Shown: positions 26,822 to 36,000 of the stretch, piece by piece
Layout of the letters: the number at the start of each line of letters is the position of its first letter
Numbering within the stretch: position 1 is the stretch's first letter
Assembly: GCA_965220205.1 (NCBI GenBank)
Contig: OZ244812.1
Location: 1 to 64,000 of the forward strand
Reading direction: 5' to 3'
DNA: 64,000 nt
Source of the DNA: G965220205 sp965220205
GTDB lineage: Bacteria; Chloroflexota; Dehalococcoidia; Lucifugimonadales; Australimonadaceae
The notes under the pieces: generated by a model
What the model saw: only the letters and a program-made list of their open reading frames with translations
Databases searched by the model: none
Told to the model about the DNA's origin: nothing
Position numbers and translations under genes: made by a program

Positions 26822-29125
26822 TTGAAGAAGCTGATTGAACGAATCACGAGGCGCGGAGCGGGGAGCATCCCGGACGGGACCTCCGCTCCGCCTGAGACGC
26901 CGGAAGCGGGACTCTCGGCCAACCCGCACGACGCGGAACGGGAGCCCACGGCTCCCAAGCTCCCTCCCGAGCTGCCCCTCTTCTTCATGCTGTCGCACCT
27001 GGACGACGACGGACCGGTGCGCCTGGACGGGGTGAAGCTCGGCGTGTGCGAGGTGATGGGCCTCGAAATAGACGAGCCGAAGCTGGGGGCCTTCGCCGGG
27101 GCGCTCAACGCCCTGGACTTCCCCGCTCAGCTTCTCGTCCGCCAGCACCCGCCACGGTTGGCAGGGATGCGGGAGAAGCTGCAACAGTCCCAGCCGGACG
27201 ACCTTCCCCCGCAGACGAGGGCCGCCGCCGAGTCCCTACAGCGTCTGTTGACCGACCTTGAGGCCCGCGACGGCATCCTCGACCGGCGCTTCTACGCCGT
27301 GTGCGAGTTCTCGCGCATCGACGATCTGCGCGGCCTGCTGGCAAGGGCCGGGCTGTCCGTCCATACCCTCAGAGGCCGCCAGCTTCGGATGATGCTCGTA
27401 TCGGCCGCACTGGGCGGCTCACCTTCCGAATTCGACGAGGAGAGTCCCGTCGAGGTGGAGATAGGCCGGCGCGACGTGCGCGTCGGAGACCGGCTGGTCC
27501 GCTCCCTCCACCTGGGCAAGTGGCCCCGGTCGCTGGCCCCCGGCTTCCTGCAAGGGCTCATGGCGGCGGGAGCGCCGATGGACCTGTCCGTCCACGTCGG
27601 CCCGATACCGGCTGAGCAGGCGGCCAGGACGCTGGAGTGGCAGAAGGTCCGCTTCGAGTCGGCCCAGTCCCTCTCCTTCAAGCGGGGCCGCACCATGTCG
27701 CCCGAGGCGGAGATCGCCCTGGAGGACATCACACGGCTGCGTGACGAGGTGCAGCGGGGCAGGGAGAGGCTGTTTCATGCGTCCCTGTCCGTCACCCTCC
27801 ACGCCAGGGACGAGGCGGCGCTCAAGGAGATGACCCAGCGGGCGAAGGCCCACTTCGCCGCCACGCTCGGCAAGCTCGACAACCTGGCCTTCCGCCAGCG
27901 CGAGGGCCTGTTGTCCACCCTGCCCCTGGGCCTGAACGCCGTCGCCGAGTGGCGCAGCCTGGACACGTCCAGCATCGCCCGTCTCTTCCCCTTCTCGCCC
28001 CCGGACCTGGACACCCGCTCAGGCACCCTCTACGGCATCGACATGCGGGCCTGCTCCCCCGTGGTCTACGACCCCTGGGACGGCACCCACCTGAACGCGA
28101 ACACGGCGGTATTGGCCCGCTCCGGCTCAGGCAAATCCTTCGCCACCAAGCTGGGAGTATTGCGCGGCATCACTCGCGGCGTCACCGCCTACGTCATCGA
28201 CCCCGAAGGCGAGTACGCGGACATGGCCCGCGCAGCGGGCGGACGGGTGCTCTCTCCCGGAGTGCCGGGCGAGGGCATGAACCCCTTCGTCATCGACAAG
28301 GGAGACTCCGAGGAGATGCTCCAGCGCATCGGCAGCCTGCGCAGGCTCATCGAGGTCATGGTGGGAGAGAGCCTCGGCGCGGAGCGGCGCGCCTCCCTCG
28401 ACCACGCCCTGGCGGGCTACTACGCCAAACCCCGCGAACGCACCGGCTTCCGAGACTTCTACGCATATCTGCAAGAGGACGAGGCGGGAGACCGAGACCC
28501 CGAATCGAGCTCGGGGCAGGCTCTGGCCCGCCTGCTGAGGCCCTTCGCCACCGGCAGCCTGCGCCACCTGCTCTCCGACGAGGGCGACGACCTGCTGGGC
28601 AACGAGGCCCTGGTGACGGTCTTCGACCTGCGCCTGCTGGAGCCGGAGCTCCGGCCCGCCGCCGCGATGGTCTGCACCGAGACGGTGTGGGCGGCGGCGG
28701 CCCAGGACCCCAAGCCCCGCCTGCTGGTGGTGGACGAGGTGTGGTCGATCATGCAGCACCCCGAGGGCGCGGCCTTCATGGTGTCTATGGCGAAGCGGGC
28801 GAGGAAGCATCGCCTGGGTCTCCAGTTCATCACCCAGGACGTCCAGGACCTATTGAGCGAGGACTCGTCCCGCACCATCACCGGACACTCCGGGCGGGCG
28901 CTCCTCCAGAACGCCGCCTTCAAGCTCCTGCTTCAGCAGGACGCCGCCGCCATCAGCACGGTGGGCGACGCCTTCGACCTTCCCCAAGACCTCCAACGCT
29001 GGCTGCTGTCCTGCCCCAGGGGAGACGGCCTGCTGCTGGCGAAGGGCAACCGCTTCCCCGTCCGCATCGAGGCGACCCCGGAGGAGACGGCGGTAATCGA
29101 GTGGCGGCCGGGCCAGCACAGGTAG
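26822..29125 (+). CDS. VirB4/TraE-type conjugation ATPase
   Basis: 767 residues from a TTG that follows AAAAGGAAG; no ATG or GTG fits better. The N-terminal half is the VirB4 scaffold region (e.g. RRFYAVCEFSRIDDL-like strand, FLQGLMAAGAPMDLSVHVGP). Walker A ARSGSGKSFATK is near residue 430; Walker B LLVVDEVWSIM is near 635, followed by FITQDVQDLL and an arginine-finger type region. It powers pilus or channel assembly and DNA export at the inner face of the membrane. It is the diagnostic gene of the T4SS in this element. Confidence 0.92.
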   Translation: MKKLIERITRRGAGSIPDGTSAPPETPEAGLSANPHDAEREPTAPKLPPELPLFFMLSHLDDDGPVRLDGVKLGVCEVMGLEIDEPKLGAFAGALNALDFPAQLLVRQHPPRLAGMREKLQQSQPDDLPPQTRAAAESLQRLLTDLEARDGILDRRFYAVCEFSRIDDLRGLLARAGLSVHTLRGRQLRMMLVSAALGGSPSEFDEESPVEVEIGRRDVRVGDRLVRSLHLGKWPRSLAPGFLQGLMAAGAPMDLSVHVGPIPAEQAARTLEWQKVRFESAQSLSFKRGRTMSPEAEIALEDITRLRDEVQRGRERLFHASLSVTLHARDEAALKEMTQRAKAHFAATLGKLDNLAFRQREGLLSTLPLGLNAVAEWRSLDTSSIARLFPFSPPDLDTRSGTLYGIDMRACSPVVYDPWDGTHLNANTAVLARSGSGKSFATKLGVLRGITRGVTAYVIDPEGEYADMARAAGGRVLSPGVPGEGMNPFVIDKGDSEEMLQRIGSLRRLIEVMVGESLGAERRASLDHALAGYYAKPRERTGFRDFYAYLQEDEAGDRDPESSSGQALARLLRPFATGSLRHLLSDEGDDLLGNEALVTVFDLRLLEPELRPAAAMVCTETVWAAAAQDPKPRLLVVDEVWSIMQHPEGAAFMVSMAKRARKHRLGLQFITQDVQDLLSEDSSRTITGHSGRALLQNAAFKLLLQQDAAAISTVGDAFDLPQDLQRWLLSCPRGDGLLLAKGNRFPVRIEATPEETAVIEWRPGQHR

Positions 29126-29177
29126 AGAACGCAACGACGGACACGCAGAGAGAACGCCAATAGAGAGGAGTAGAGCA

Positions 29178-31670
29178 TTGAAGCTGAACCCGAAGAACAT
29201 CCTGTTTGGAGACGACAAAGAGAAGAAAGGCCCCGTCCTGCTGGCGGTGACGCCGCCGAGGGCCGGGGAGCGCACCCTGCTGGGCGTGGAGAACCTCCTC
29301 CAGTCCATCGCGGTGCCCGAACCGTTCTCCCTAGAGCTGGCCGGGGACGTGGACGGCGTGATTTTGATGGCCCGCTGCCTGGACGACCAGGTGGTGCGGG
29401 GCCAGCTCTCGGCCCACTACCCCCAGGCACGCATCCGGAAGGTGGAGCCGGAGGACGATCCCCTGCGCCTCGACGAGGGCGAGCAGGCGTGGTCGATCAC
29501 GCTGCGGGCCGACGGCCCCGAGTACGTCCCCCTGAGGACCTTCAGGGACGACGACCTGCTCGACCCCGGCTCGGACCCCCTCATCGCCCTGATGGGCGCT
29601 CTGTCGGCCCTCCACGAGAGGGAGCGCGTGGTGGCGCGTCTGCTGCTGCGCTCCCTCGGTCCCGACTGGTCGCAGCCCCACATGGAGAAGGCCCACAAGC
29701 GGCCCGGCATGGAGCCGAGGGAGCCCGCCTACACCTACCAGACCAAGCCGTTGCAGATGGACGGCGTGACGATGGCCGTCCTCGGCCTGGGCGCGCTTGC
29801 CGCCCTCAAGGGCTACCTATGGGTGCAGGACGGGGAGATATGGAAGGCGGCGCTCCTTGGCGCAGGAACGGTCCTGGGGCTGGCCGCAGGCGGCTGGGGA
29901 TGGTGGCGCTGGAAGAAGGCCCGCAAGCGGGTGGAAGACCCCCTGCTCATCAAGGAGAAGGTCTCCCGCATCGCCTTCGACGCCGAGCTTCAGGTCGTCG
30001 CCGTCGTGCCCGCGGACGCCGAGCCGCAGCGGGCCAGGGAGCTTCTGGGAACGGTGGCCGCCGCCTACCGCCACTACGACAACCCCGCAGGGGCGCGGTT
30101 CAAGGTGGGGAAGGTAAAGCCGGTCGTCCCCAACCCGGACATGCTGCACCCGGCAGGCCCCGGACTGTTCGGGAGGCGCAGCGTCCTGGGAGTCCGCGAG
30201 GCGGCCTGCCTCTGGCACCCGCCCGGAGCGGGGGACGAGACGCCCCTGGTGGAGCGGTCCGGCGCGAGGGCGCTCAGCCCCTCGGCGAAGGGCGTCAGGG
30301 GCGGCGCCCTGGTGGGAGACACCACCGCAGGGGCGAAGAGGGAGATCCGCTTCCCCGCAGACCTGCTGCGCCGCCACCACCTCTACGTCGCCCGCACCCG
30401 CATGGGCAAGTCCACCCTCATGCACCACCTCGTCACGCACAAGATGAAGGAGAAGGCCGAGGGCAGGGACGGCGACGCCATCGTGGTCATAGACCCCCAC
30501 ACCGACCTGGTGGCAGGCATCCTCGAACACGTCCCCGAGTCCCTCGTCGGCAGGGTGCGGCTCATCGACCTGTCCGACGAGACCCGCTCCCCCGGCATCA
30601 ACCTGCTGGACACCCGCGTCTTCGCCGACCGGGACCGCACCGCCGACTCGGTGGTGCGCGTGGCCAAGGGCCTCTGGGAGCAGTGGGGGCCGAGGATGCA
30701 GTCCATCCTCGAACAGACGGTGAAGACCCTTCACGAGGCCAACGAGCAGGTGGAGGCGGACAGGCAGCACACCATCCTCGACGGCCTCAAGCTCCTGTCG
30801 GACGAGCCCTTCCGCAAGGAGGTGCTCAAGAAGGTCTCCGACCCCTATCTCCTGGAGTGGTGGGCCAGGGACTTCGGCAGCTGGCACCGCCAGTACCGCG
30901 CCGAGGCCCTGGCCCCCGTCCAAACCAGGCTGTCCTACTACGCCTCCTCCAAGCGGGCGCGGGCCATCCTGGGCCAGCGCCACTCCACCATCGACCTGCG
31001 AAAGACGATCCACGACGGCGGCGTCCTGCTCGTCTCCACCGCCCAGGGAGTCGTCGGCAGGGACGTGGCCGCCCTGGTGGGCGCGTCGTTGCTCAACCTC
31101 GTGGACGCGGTGATACGCGAGCAGGGAAGCGTGACGCTCAGGGAGCGGCGGGGCGCGCTGGTGGTGGTGGACGAGATGCAGTCGATGCCCGGCGTGGACT
31201 ACGAGTCGATGCTCTCCGAGCTGGGCAAGTTCGGAGCGTCCTTCGTGCTCGCCACCCAGAGCCTCGCCAAGCTGGACGACCTCTCACCCACCATGCGCGA
31301 CACCCTGCTCGCCAACGTGGGCTGCCTGGCCGTCTTCCAGGTCGCTGGCAACGACGCCAGGACGCTGGTGTGGGAGCTGGGCAAGGAGCGGGTGACCGAG
31401 GACGACATCACCTCGCTGCCCGTCCACCACTGCTACGTCCGCGCCACCGTGGGGACGGAGCGGATGCCCGCCTTCTCGATGATGGTCAGAAAGCCCGAGG
31501 AGGGAGAAGCCGCCGTCGCCGACCGCATCCGCGAGGCCGCCTCCGCATACACGGTCTCCCACAGGCGGGTGGACTACGGCGACGCCGACGGCCACAGGAA
31601 GGTGGACGACTACCGCAAGGGCATAGACGACCTCGAAAGCGACGAGCAGGGAGAGGAGGCCGGGGAATGA
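29178..31670 (+). CDS. VirD4/TraD-like conjugative coupling ATPase
   Basis: 830 residues. TTG start after AGAGAGGAG. After an N-terminal domain, two hydrophobic segments lie near residues 197-240 (MAVLGLGALAALKGYLW and AALLGAGTVLGLAAGGWGWW). Then comes a P-loop NTPase: Walker A ARTRMGKSTLMHHL (about 404), VVIDPHTDLV, Walker B LVVVDEMQSM (about 661), FVLATQSLAKL. It belongs to the TraG/TraD/HerA-FtsK group that brings DNA to the T4SS. It has more sequence before the membrane segments than most VirD4 proteins. Its stop overlaps the next gene start (ATGA). Confidence 0.88.
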   Translation: MKLNPKNILFGDDKEKKGPVLLAVTPPRAGERTLLGVENLLQSIAVPEPFSLELAGDVDGVILMARCLDDQVVRGQLSAHYPQARIRKVEPEDDPLRLDEGEQAWSITLRADGPEYVPLRTFRDDDLLDPGSDPLIALMGALSALHERERVVARLLLRSLGPDWSQPHMEKAHKRPGMEPREPAYTYQTKPLQMDGVTMAVLGLGALAALKGYLWVQDGEIWKAALLGAGTVLGLAAGGWGWWRWKKARKRVEDPLLIKEKVSRIAFDAELQVVAVVPADAEPQRARELLGTVAAAYRHYDNPAGARFKVGKVKPVVPNPDMLHPAGPGLFGRRSVLGVREAACLWHPPGAGDETPLVERSGARALSPSAKGVRGGALVGDTTAGAKREIRFPADLLRRHHLYVARTRMGKSTLMHHLVTHKMKEKAEGRDGDAIVVIDPHTDLVAGILEHVPESLVGRVRLIDLSDETRSPGINLLDTRVFADRDRTADSVVRVAKGLWEQWGPRMQSILEQTVKTLHEANEQVEADRQHTILDGLKLLSDEPFRKEVLKKVSDPYLLEWWARDFGSWHRQYRAEALAPVQTRLSYYASSKRARAILGQRHSTIDLRKTIHDGGVLLVSTAQGVVGRDVAALVGASLLNLVDAVIREQGSVTLRERRGALVVVDEMQSMPGVDYESMLSELGKFGASFVLATQSLAKLDDLSPTMRDTLLANVGCLAVFQVAGNDARTLVWELGKERVTEDDITSLPVHHCYVRATVGTERMPAFSMMVRKPEEGEAAVADRIREAASAYTVSHRRVDYGDADGHRKVDDYRKGIDDLESDEQGEEAGE

Positions 31671-33319
31671 GACCCGAAGGATGCGAGGCCCGGCTGCTCC
31701 GCGCCCTGGCGTCCATGCCCTTCCTGGACAGGACGGAGATGGTCGCCGTCACCGGCCGGTCCAGGGGCGCGGTCTACGAGGCTGTCGAGAGGCTGGAAGC
31801 CTCCGGCCTCTGCGCCTCCGTGCTCCACGCCACGGAGCTGGTCCCCCAGGCCCGCAGATTCCACCTCACCGAATCCGGCCTGCGCAGGCTCGCCGACGAG
31901 GAGGGCATGGCGCTGGACGAGCTGGTGCGCTCCCATCCCGTGTCCGCCCAGTGGCGGCGCAGCCTGATGGAGCGCCTCGACGCCGTGGCCGTCATATATC
32001 ACCTGGCCTCCGCCGTCTCGGACGTGGCCTACCCCATCCGGTTCCGCTGGTACCGCTCCATCCCCCTCGACGCCGCCATGACGCTGCCCGACGGGAGGAC
32101 CGTGGGCATCGTCCGGCAGGGACTCACCGCCGACAGGTCGGGCTTCTCCGGGCGGCTCATGCGGCTGCAAGGCGGCCCCATCCCCGGAACGCTTCTGGTC
32201 CTCATGGCCGACGACGTGCGGCTCAGGCACGCCCGCAGGGTGCTGTCGAACATCGACGTGCCGGCCCTTCTCGCCGTGGAACGCGAGGTGGTGCGAGCCG
32301 GGGCGGACGAGCGGATATGGACGCCCTCGGAGATCAGCGCCGACATCTCCCTGCGCTACGAGCTGGAACGGGCGGCCCCCGGAGGCGGGCTGCCCCACGA
32401 GCCGGAACCCGGACGGGCCGACGCGCCCTCCGACCTTTCCGGCAGGGCAGCGGCGGCGGACATCCCCGACCACATGCTGCCCGTCACCCTCAGCTCCGCC
32501 GAGAAGCGCGCCCTGGACCTGATATCCGATTGGCCCTGGACCGCCCTCGATGAGCTGGCCGGGCTGATGGGCGTGACGCCCCAGAGGGCGTCCCAGGTCG
32601 TCATACCCCTCGAAGGATTCGGCCTAGCAGCCCGCCACCGCGACAGGGGCGGACGGCTGGCCCTCACCGACCGGGGTCTGGCGTTGCTGGCCCGCAGGGA
32701 CCGCACCTCCGTAGTCCTGGCCAGGAGGCGGTGGAGCATCGCCCCGCAGGACCCCGACGCCCCCTTCGAGTGGCGCAACCTGTCCGGTGGCAGGAGCCGC
32801 CAGCTTCTCAGGAACATCGAGCACACCGCCGCCGTCCACGGCTTCCTGGCCGCGCTCACCGCCCAGGCCCCCCTCCTGGGGTGGGAGGTCGTCCAGCTCG
32901 ACCCGCCCAGGAGGGCCTCCCGCCACTTCCGGCACGACGACCGGGCGCGCGCCGTCAACCCCGACGCCTTCGGCGTGCTCAGAAGGGACGAGACTACCTG
33001 GCCCTTCTTCCTGGAGTGGGAGCGCCGCGCGGTGCGGCCCTCAACCATGTCGGAGCGTCTCGCTCCATATCTGCGTTACTACTCATCTCACAGGCCCACC
33101 GACGACCACGGCGCGAGACCCGCGGTCCTGGTCGTCTTCGACGACGACATCGCCGCCACCCACTTCCTGCGCGTGGCGCGGGAGGAGACGCACGAATCGA
33201 GAGTAAACGTGCCCCTGTGGGTGTCCCACAGGGAGGCCACCGACGCCCTGGGGCCGCTGGGACGCGCATGGCGCTCCCCCGGCGACTGGAACTCGACCCA
33301 GGCCCTGCCGCCTCAATGA
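31667..33319 (+). CDS. Replication-relaxation family protein
   Basis: 550 residues. ATG overlaps the preceding stop and follows GAGAGGAGG. The N-terminal part has a winged-helix domain (LLRALASMPFLDRTEMVAV, then RGAVYEAVERLEASGL). A second one lies near residues 270-350 (LDLISDWPWTALDELAGLMG). The C-terminal part (HTAAVHGFLAALTAQA, VNPDAFGVLRRD, WPFFLEWERR, LAPYLRYY) matches the replication-relaxation family, whose nuclease-like domain is found beside conjugation and plasmid replication genes. No classical MOB relaxase is present here, so this is the best candidate for the DNA-processing protein; nicking is not shown. Confidence 0.75.
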   Translation: MRPEGCEARLLRALASMPFLDRTEMVAVTGRSRGAVYEAVERLEASGLCASVLHATELVPQARRFHLTESGLRRLADEEGMALDELVRSHPVSAQWRRSLMERLDAVAVIYHLASAVSDVAYPIRFRWYRSIPLDAAMTLPDGRTVGIVRQGLTADRSGFSGRLMRLQGGPIPGTLLVLMADDVRLRHARRVLSNIDVPALLAVEREVVRAGADERIWTPSEISADISLRYELERAAPGGGLPHEPEPGRADAPSDLSGRAAAADIPDHMLPVTLSSAEKRALDLISDWPWTALDELAGLMGVTPQRASQVVIPLEGFGLAARHRDRGGRLALTDRGLALLARRDRTSVVLARRRWSIAPQDPDAPFEWRNLSGGRSRQLLRNIEHTAAVHGFLAALTAQAPLLGWEVVQLDPPRRASRHFRHDDRARAVNPDAFGVLRRDETTWPFFLEWERRAVRPSTMSERLAPYLRYYSSHRPTDDHGARPAVLVVFDDDIAATHFLRVAREETHESRVNVPLWVSHREATDALGPLGRAWRSPGDWNSTQALPPQ

Positions 33320-33339
33320 AAGACGAGGGACGGGAAGAT

Positions 33340-33606
33340 ATGAAACATAAAGACGCCAACCAATCGAAAGGCCCCCGGAGGCGCGGAGGACGGACTGTTG
33401 TCCGGCTCGATACGGCGGCCGTCTGGAAGCGGCTCGCTCTGCTGAACCGCTCCCAGAACTGGCTCGCCAGGGAGATCGGGGTCAGCCCCGGATACGTCTC
33501 GATGCTGGTCAACACGGGGCGCTCGCCCTCCGGTCGCATCCGCCGCCGGATGCTCAAGGCCCTGGAACTGACCGAGTTCGGAGACCTATTCAGATTGGAG
33601 GAGTAG
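33340..33606 (+). CDS. Small XRE-type HTH regulator
   Basis: 88 residues. ATG after GGGACGGGAAGAT. The Lys/Arg-rich N-terminus is followed by an HTH of XRE type: LLNRSQNWLAREIGVSPGYV, SMLVNTGRSPSG, RIRRRMLKALEL. It resembles the single modules of the four-HTH protein at 19195. It is the last gene but one of the conjugation operon and stops 2 bp before the next start. Likely an element regulator. Confidence 0.75.
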   Translation: MKHKDANQSKGPRRRGGRTVVRLDTAAVWKRLALLNRSQNWLAREIGVSPGYVSMLVNTGRSPSGRIRRRMLKALELTEFGDLFRLEE

Positions 33607-33608
33607 CA

Positions 33609-33938
33609 ATGAACAACTTCAACGACCCGTCCCGTCACAACGGGACCACGCACCACACCACCCTCGAAGACCTGGCGCTGCCCATAGAGAGCGGCGTCTA
33701 CCCGGAGGACTCCCCCCAGCGCCTCGTGCGCCTCAAGGAGGCCAGCGGCCTCTCCTGGCGCGGCATGGCCAGAGCCCTCGGCGTCGACCCCAAGCAGCTG
33801 CGCAGGTGGCGCAGGGGCGTCGAGCCCGGTGGGGGAGCCATGCTCTCCCTGCTGCGCTTCGCCAGCCGCGTCCCCGGAGGCGTCCAGATCCTCATGGGCG
33901 ACGGCTTCCAGATGACCCTCTTCGAGGACGTTAGCTAG
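33609..33938 (+). CDS. Small HTH regulator, paralogue of 18844
   Basis: 109 residues. ATG after GGAGGAGTAGCA. The HTH core RLVRLKEASGLSWRGMARAL, then GVDPKQLRRWRRGVEP, is shared with the proteins at 18844-19089 and 1-140. The N-terminal 45 residues are polar and probably flexible. It is followed by a strong GC hairpin that closes the operon. Probably DNA-binding; target unknown. Confidence 0.72.
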   Translation: MNNFNDPSRHNGTTHHTTLEDLALPIESGVYPEDSPQRLVRLKEASGLSWRGMARALGVDPKQLRRWRRGVEPGGGAMLSLLRFASRVPGGVQILMGDGFQMTLFEDVS

Positions 33939-33944
33939 ACGAAA

Positions 33945-33986
33945 GGCCCCGCCGGGCGCACCGCGCAACGGCGGCGCGGCGGGGCC
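33945..33986 (+). terminator. GC-rich hairpin at end of conjugation operon
   Basis: GGCCCCGCCGGGCGC pairs with GGCGCGGCGGGGCC, 7 bp after the stop codon of the HTH gene. A second hairpin, GCCGCCTGCGC / GCGCAGGCGGC, follows at 33996-34032. Neither has a long T tail, but the tandem strong stems right after the last gene suggest transcription termination. Confidence 0.6.
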
Positions 33987-34094
33987 GGAACCGACGCCGC
34001 CTGCGCTCGCCCCTTCCGTCGGCGCAGGCGGCCCGGCACAGACCTGAAACGAGAGGCCAGCGGCCCAACCGATTCGCCGCTGCGACTATGCACC

Positions 34095-34307
34095 ATGAAA
34101 GATACCACCGGACAAAACGAACACAACGGAGAGGAGACGACGGGCGAGGACGCCCCGGAGGTGTCCTACACCCCGGAGCAGCGGAGGCTCATCCGCAAGG
34201 GCCTGCGCATCTGGGCAAGGGTCGCCATACGTTCCTACATGCGAAAGCACGGGGCCGCACCGCCCCGGCCCAAAGCCGGGGAGGACGGCGGCGAGGAGGA
34301 GGGCTGA
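34095..34307 (+). CDS. Small acidic/basic protein of mobile element
   Basis: 70 residues: polar acidic N-terminus, a helical basic centre (EQRRLIRKGLRIWARVAIRS) and an acidic Glu/Gly tail. No family is recognised. The ATG has no strong ribosome site, so it may not be expressed. It sits between the operon terminator hairpins and the repeat-flanked membrane gene. Confidence 0.4.
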   Translation: MKDTTGQNEHNGEETTGEDAPEVSYTPEQRRLIRKGLRIWARVAIRSYMRKHGAAPPRPKAGEDGGEEEG

Positions 34308-34492
34308 TGGCTCCCACAGGACTCGGGACGTTGAGATGTGCAGGAAGAAGGTACGCGGCGAGCGCCGCAGCGTCCTAAACCAAAGGCAAGGTGAGATGCG
34401 CATTTGAAGGATACCCGGTGATTGGAGACTGACTGACTTCAATGTGTAGACGGGAGAGCTATTCTTGGCCAGCGCTGACCTGCCCTCATCAT

Positions 34493-34530
34493 CTCAGAAA
34501 TGTAGATCCCACCTTGGCTTTAGTTTAGTA
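34493..34530 (+). repeat. Direct repeat flanking membrane gene, left copy
   Basis: 38 bp, CTCAGAAATGTAGATCCCACC then TTGGCTTTAGTTTAGTA. It matches 35259-35297 with about seven differences. The two copies bracket the membrane-protein gene at 34550-35221. Confidence 0.8.
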
Positions 34531-34549
34531 ATTTCCAACCGCTATGTCG

Positions 34550-35221
34550 TTACGCTTCATCGTGGCCTCCTAGGCCGTAGTCTTCAGGAACAGATTCTCG
34601 CGCCTCCTCATCGGCCGGAGCGACGAGCCTCTGGAAGTCAACGAACCTTCCAAATCCGAAAAGCAACAAACCGAAGAAAAAAGCCATGGTTGCCGCTCTA
34701 AGTGTCCATCGTGAGAAATCAAAATCCTCGGCTGTGTTCGGCCCTAAACTGATTCCGACTGTAGTATCGATTGCACCAATCACGCACACCGCGAAAAGGA
34801 ATGCCGCGAACACTAAATGAACCAACGAGAGTGTGTAAGCCAATGTGCCCGCCTTTTCCCATGGCTTAACCTCCGGTTCCTCAGAACGTCGAAATCTAGG
34901 GAACCGTCGATGCCGGAGGAGATTCCATGTGAATAGGACGGCAATGTATCCGATTCCCAATACAGCCAATCCCAACATCACGAAAAATGCGGCACTCTGC
35001 ACCAGGTAAGGGTCTACAATTCCCATGGCTATCACAGACCCGAAGACCGCTGCGGATACCCCGAGGGAATAGTAAAGTGGTGTCCTGATTTCGCGGCGAC
35101 TTTGCGCTGACAGAAGTCCGATGTAACGCAAGAACCCCTGCCACGTGGGGGATAACACAACGAGTGTGGTAGCCAATAGCGCTACCGAGATGACTACAAT
35201 GTTCGCTGCAACGACTTGCAT
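34550..35221 (-). CDS. Four-helix integral membrane protein, unknown function
   Basis: 223 residues from the ATG at 35221, with GGGGGACTC upstream. A longer frame to 35347 exists, but its first 42 residues are polar and overlap the neighbouring repeat. Hydrophobic segments: VVAANIVVISVALLATTLVV, FGSVIAMGIVDPYLVQSAAF, FFVMLGLAVLGIGYIAVLFT, LVHLVFAAFLFAVCVIGAID and MAFFFGLLLFGFGRF. No family is recognised. GC is visibly lower than in the conjugation genes, and the gene sits between two direct repeats, so it was probably acquired separately. Confidence 0.65.
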   Translation of the reverse strand: MQVVAANIVVISVALLATTLVVLSPTWQGFLRYIGLLSAQSRREIRTPLYYSLGVSAAVFGSVIAMGIVDPYLVQSAAFFVMLGLAVLGIGYIAVLFTWNLLRHRRFPRFRRSEEPEVKPWEKAGTLAYTLSLVHLVFAAFLFAVCVIGAIDTTVGISLGPNTAEDFDFSRWTLRAATMAFFFGLLLFGFGRFVDFQRLVAPADEEARESVPEDYGLGGHDEA

Positions 35222-35258
35222 TGCGAGTCCCCCTGAACTTCCAGCCGGATTCTCAAAA

Positions 35259-35297
35259 CTCAGCCAATGCACATCCCACCATGGCTTTGGTTTAGTA
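35259..35297 (+). repeat. Direct repeat flanking membrane gene, right copy
   Basis: 39 bp, CTCAGCCAATGCACATCCCA, then CCATGGCTTTGGTTTAGTA; it covers the TAA stop codon of the retropepsin gene on the minus strand. Partner of 34493-34530. Confidence 0.8.
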
Positions 35298-35648
35298 CAT
35301 GATGAAATGGGTGGGGACCAGTCTCTGCGAGGTAGGTTCCACCACAAGTGCCAGGCCCTCCAGGGTATATGCCCCGAGCAGAGGAGGGGCCTCGTCCTCT
35401 CCGAAGACTACGATGGTCACCTCGCTGCTGCCGTTGATCGTGGCCCACGTCCTCCCGTAGTCTATATCGACCCGCCGACCGTCGGCCAGCAGGAACCTGC
35501 GCTGTCCCATCGGCTCAACCCCCAACTCCCGCAGAAGGCTGGAGGGCAGCATAGTGTAGGCGGCCCGGGTGTCCACCGTCGCCTCTATGTACTGGGCCTG
35601 TCGGCCGTCCATGCTGGAGATGCGCAGCGGCCACTTGAAAGTCCCCAT
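35292..35648 (-). CDS. Retropepsin-like (clan AA) protein with altered catalytic motif
   Basis: 118 residues with the small one-domain retropepsin fold signature: ATVDTRAAYTMLPSSLLREL in place of the usual VDTGA, then FLLADGRRVDIDYGRTWATI, and PLLGAYTLEGLALVVEP. The catalytic D-T-G is D-T-R here, so proteolytic activity is doubtful, although the rest of the fold is intact. The chromosomal relative at 44062-44412 keeps DTG. The gene lies in the mobile element, convergent with nothing obvious; the substrate is unknown. Confidence 0.75.
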   Translation of the reverse strand: MGTFKWPLRISSMDGRQAQYIEATVDTRAAYTMLPSSLLRELGVEPMGQRRFLLADGRRVDIDYGRTWATINGSSEVTIVVFGEDEAPPLLGAYTLEGLALVVEPTSQRLVPTHFIMY

Positions 35649-35785
35649 AGGGAAGCCTCTCCATTGCTATTCCTACCATCCCATTTTACCCGATTTGGAG
35701 GCCCTCTTACAGACGCCCAGCCGTTGCGTTCATGACAAGAGTATGATATTGTAATACACCGGAAAGCAAAAAAGAGAGAGTGTCC

Positions 35786-35983
35786 ATGCCCAGAAAGTCC
35801 AAGGTCATCAGCTTTTCCATGCCCCCGGAGATGGCCGAGCAGGTGCAGCAGGTGGTCGACGAGGAGGGCCGCACCGTGAGCGAGTTCCTCCGAGACGCCA
35901 TCCGCCTATACATGGACGAACGGGAGTGGCTGCGGCACGAGCGCCGCCAACGGGCGAAGGCCCGCAGGAACGAACAGGAATGA
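35786..35983 (+). CDS. Ribbon-helix-helix DNA-binding protein
   Basis: 65 residues from the ATG at 35786; a GTG two codons upstream is possible. RKSKVISFSMPPEMAEQVQQ, then VVDEEGRTVSEFLRDAIRLY, is a typical CopG/MetJ-type ribbon-helix-helix, and a basic tail follows. It is 17 bp upstream of the serine recombinase and on the same strand, so it may control excision or integration. No toxin partner is seen. Confidence 0.8.
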   Translation: MPRKSKVISFSMPPEMAEQVQQVVDEEGRTVSEFLRDAIRLYMDEREWLRHERRQRAKARRNEQE

Positions 35984-36000
35984 GCAAGGAGGAGGCACCC

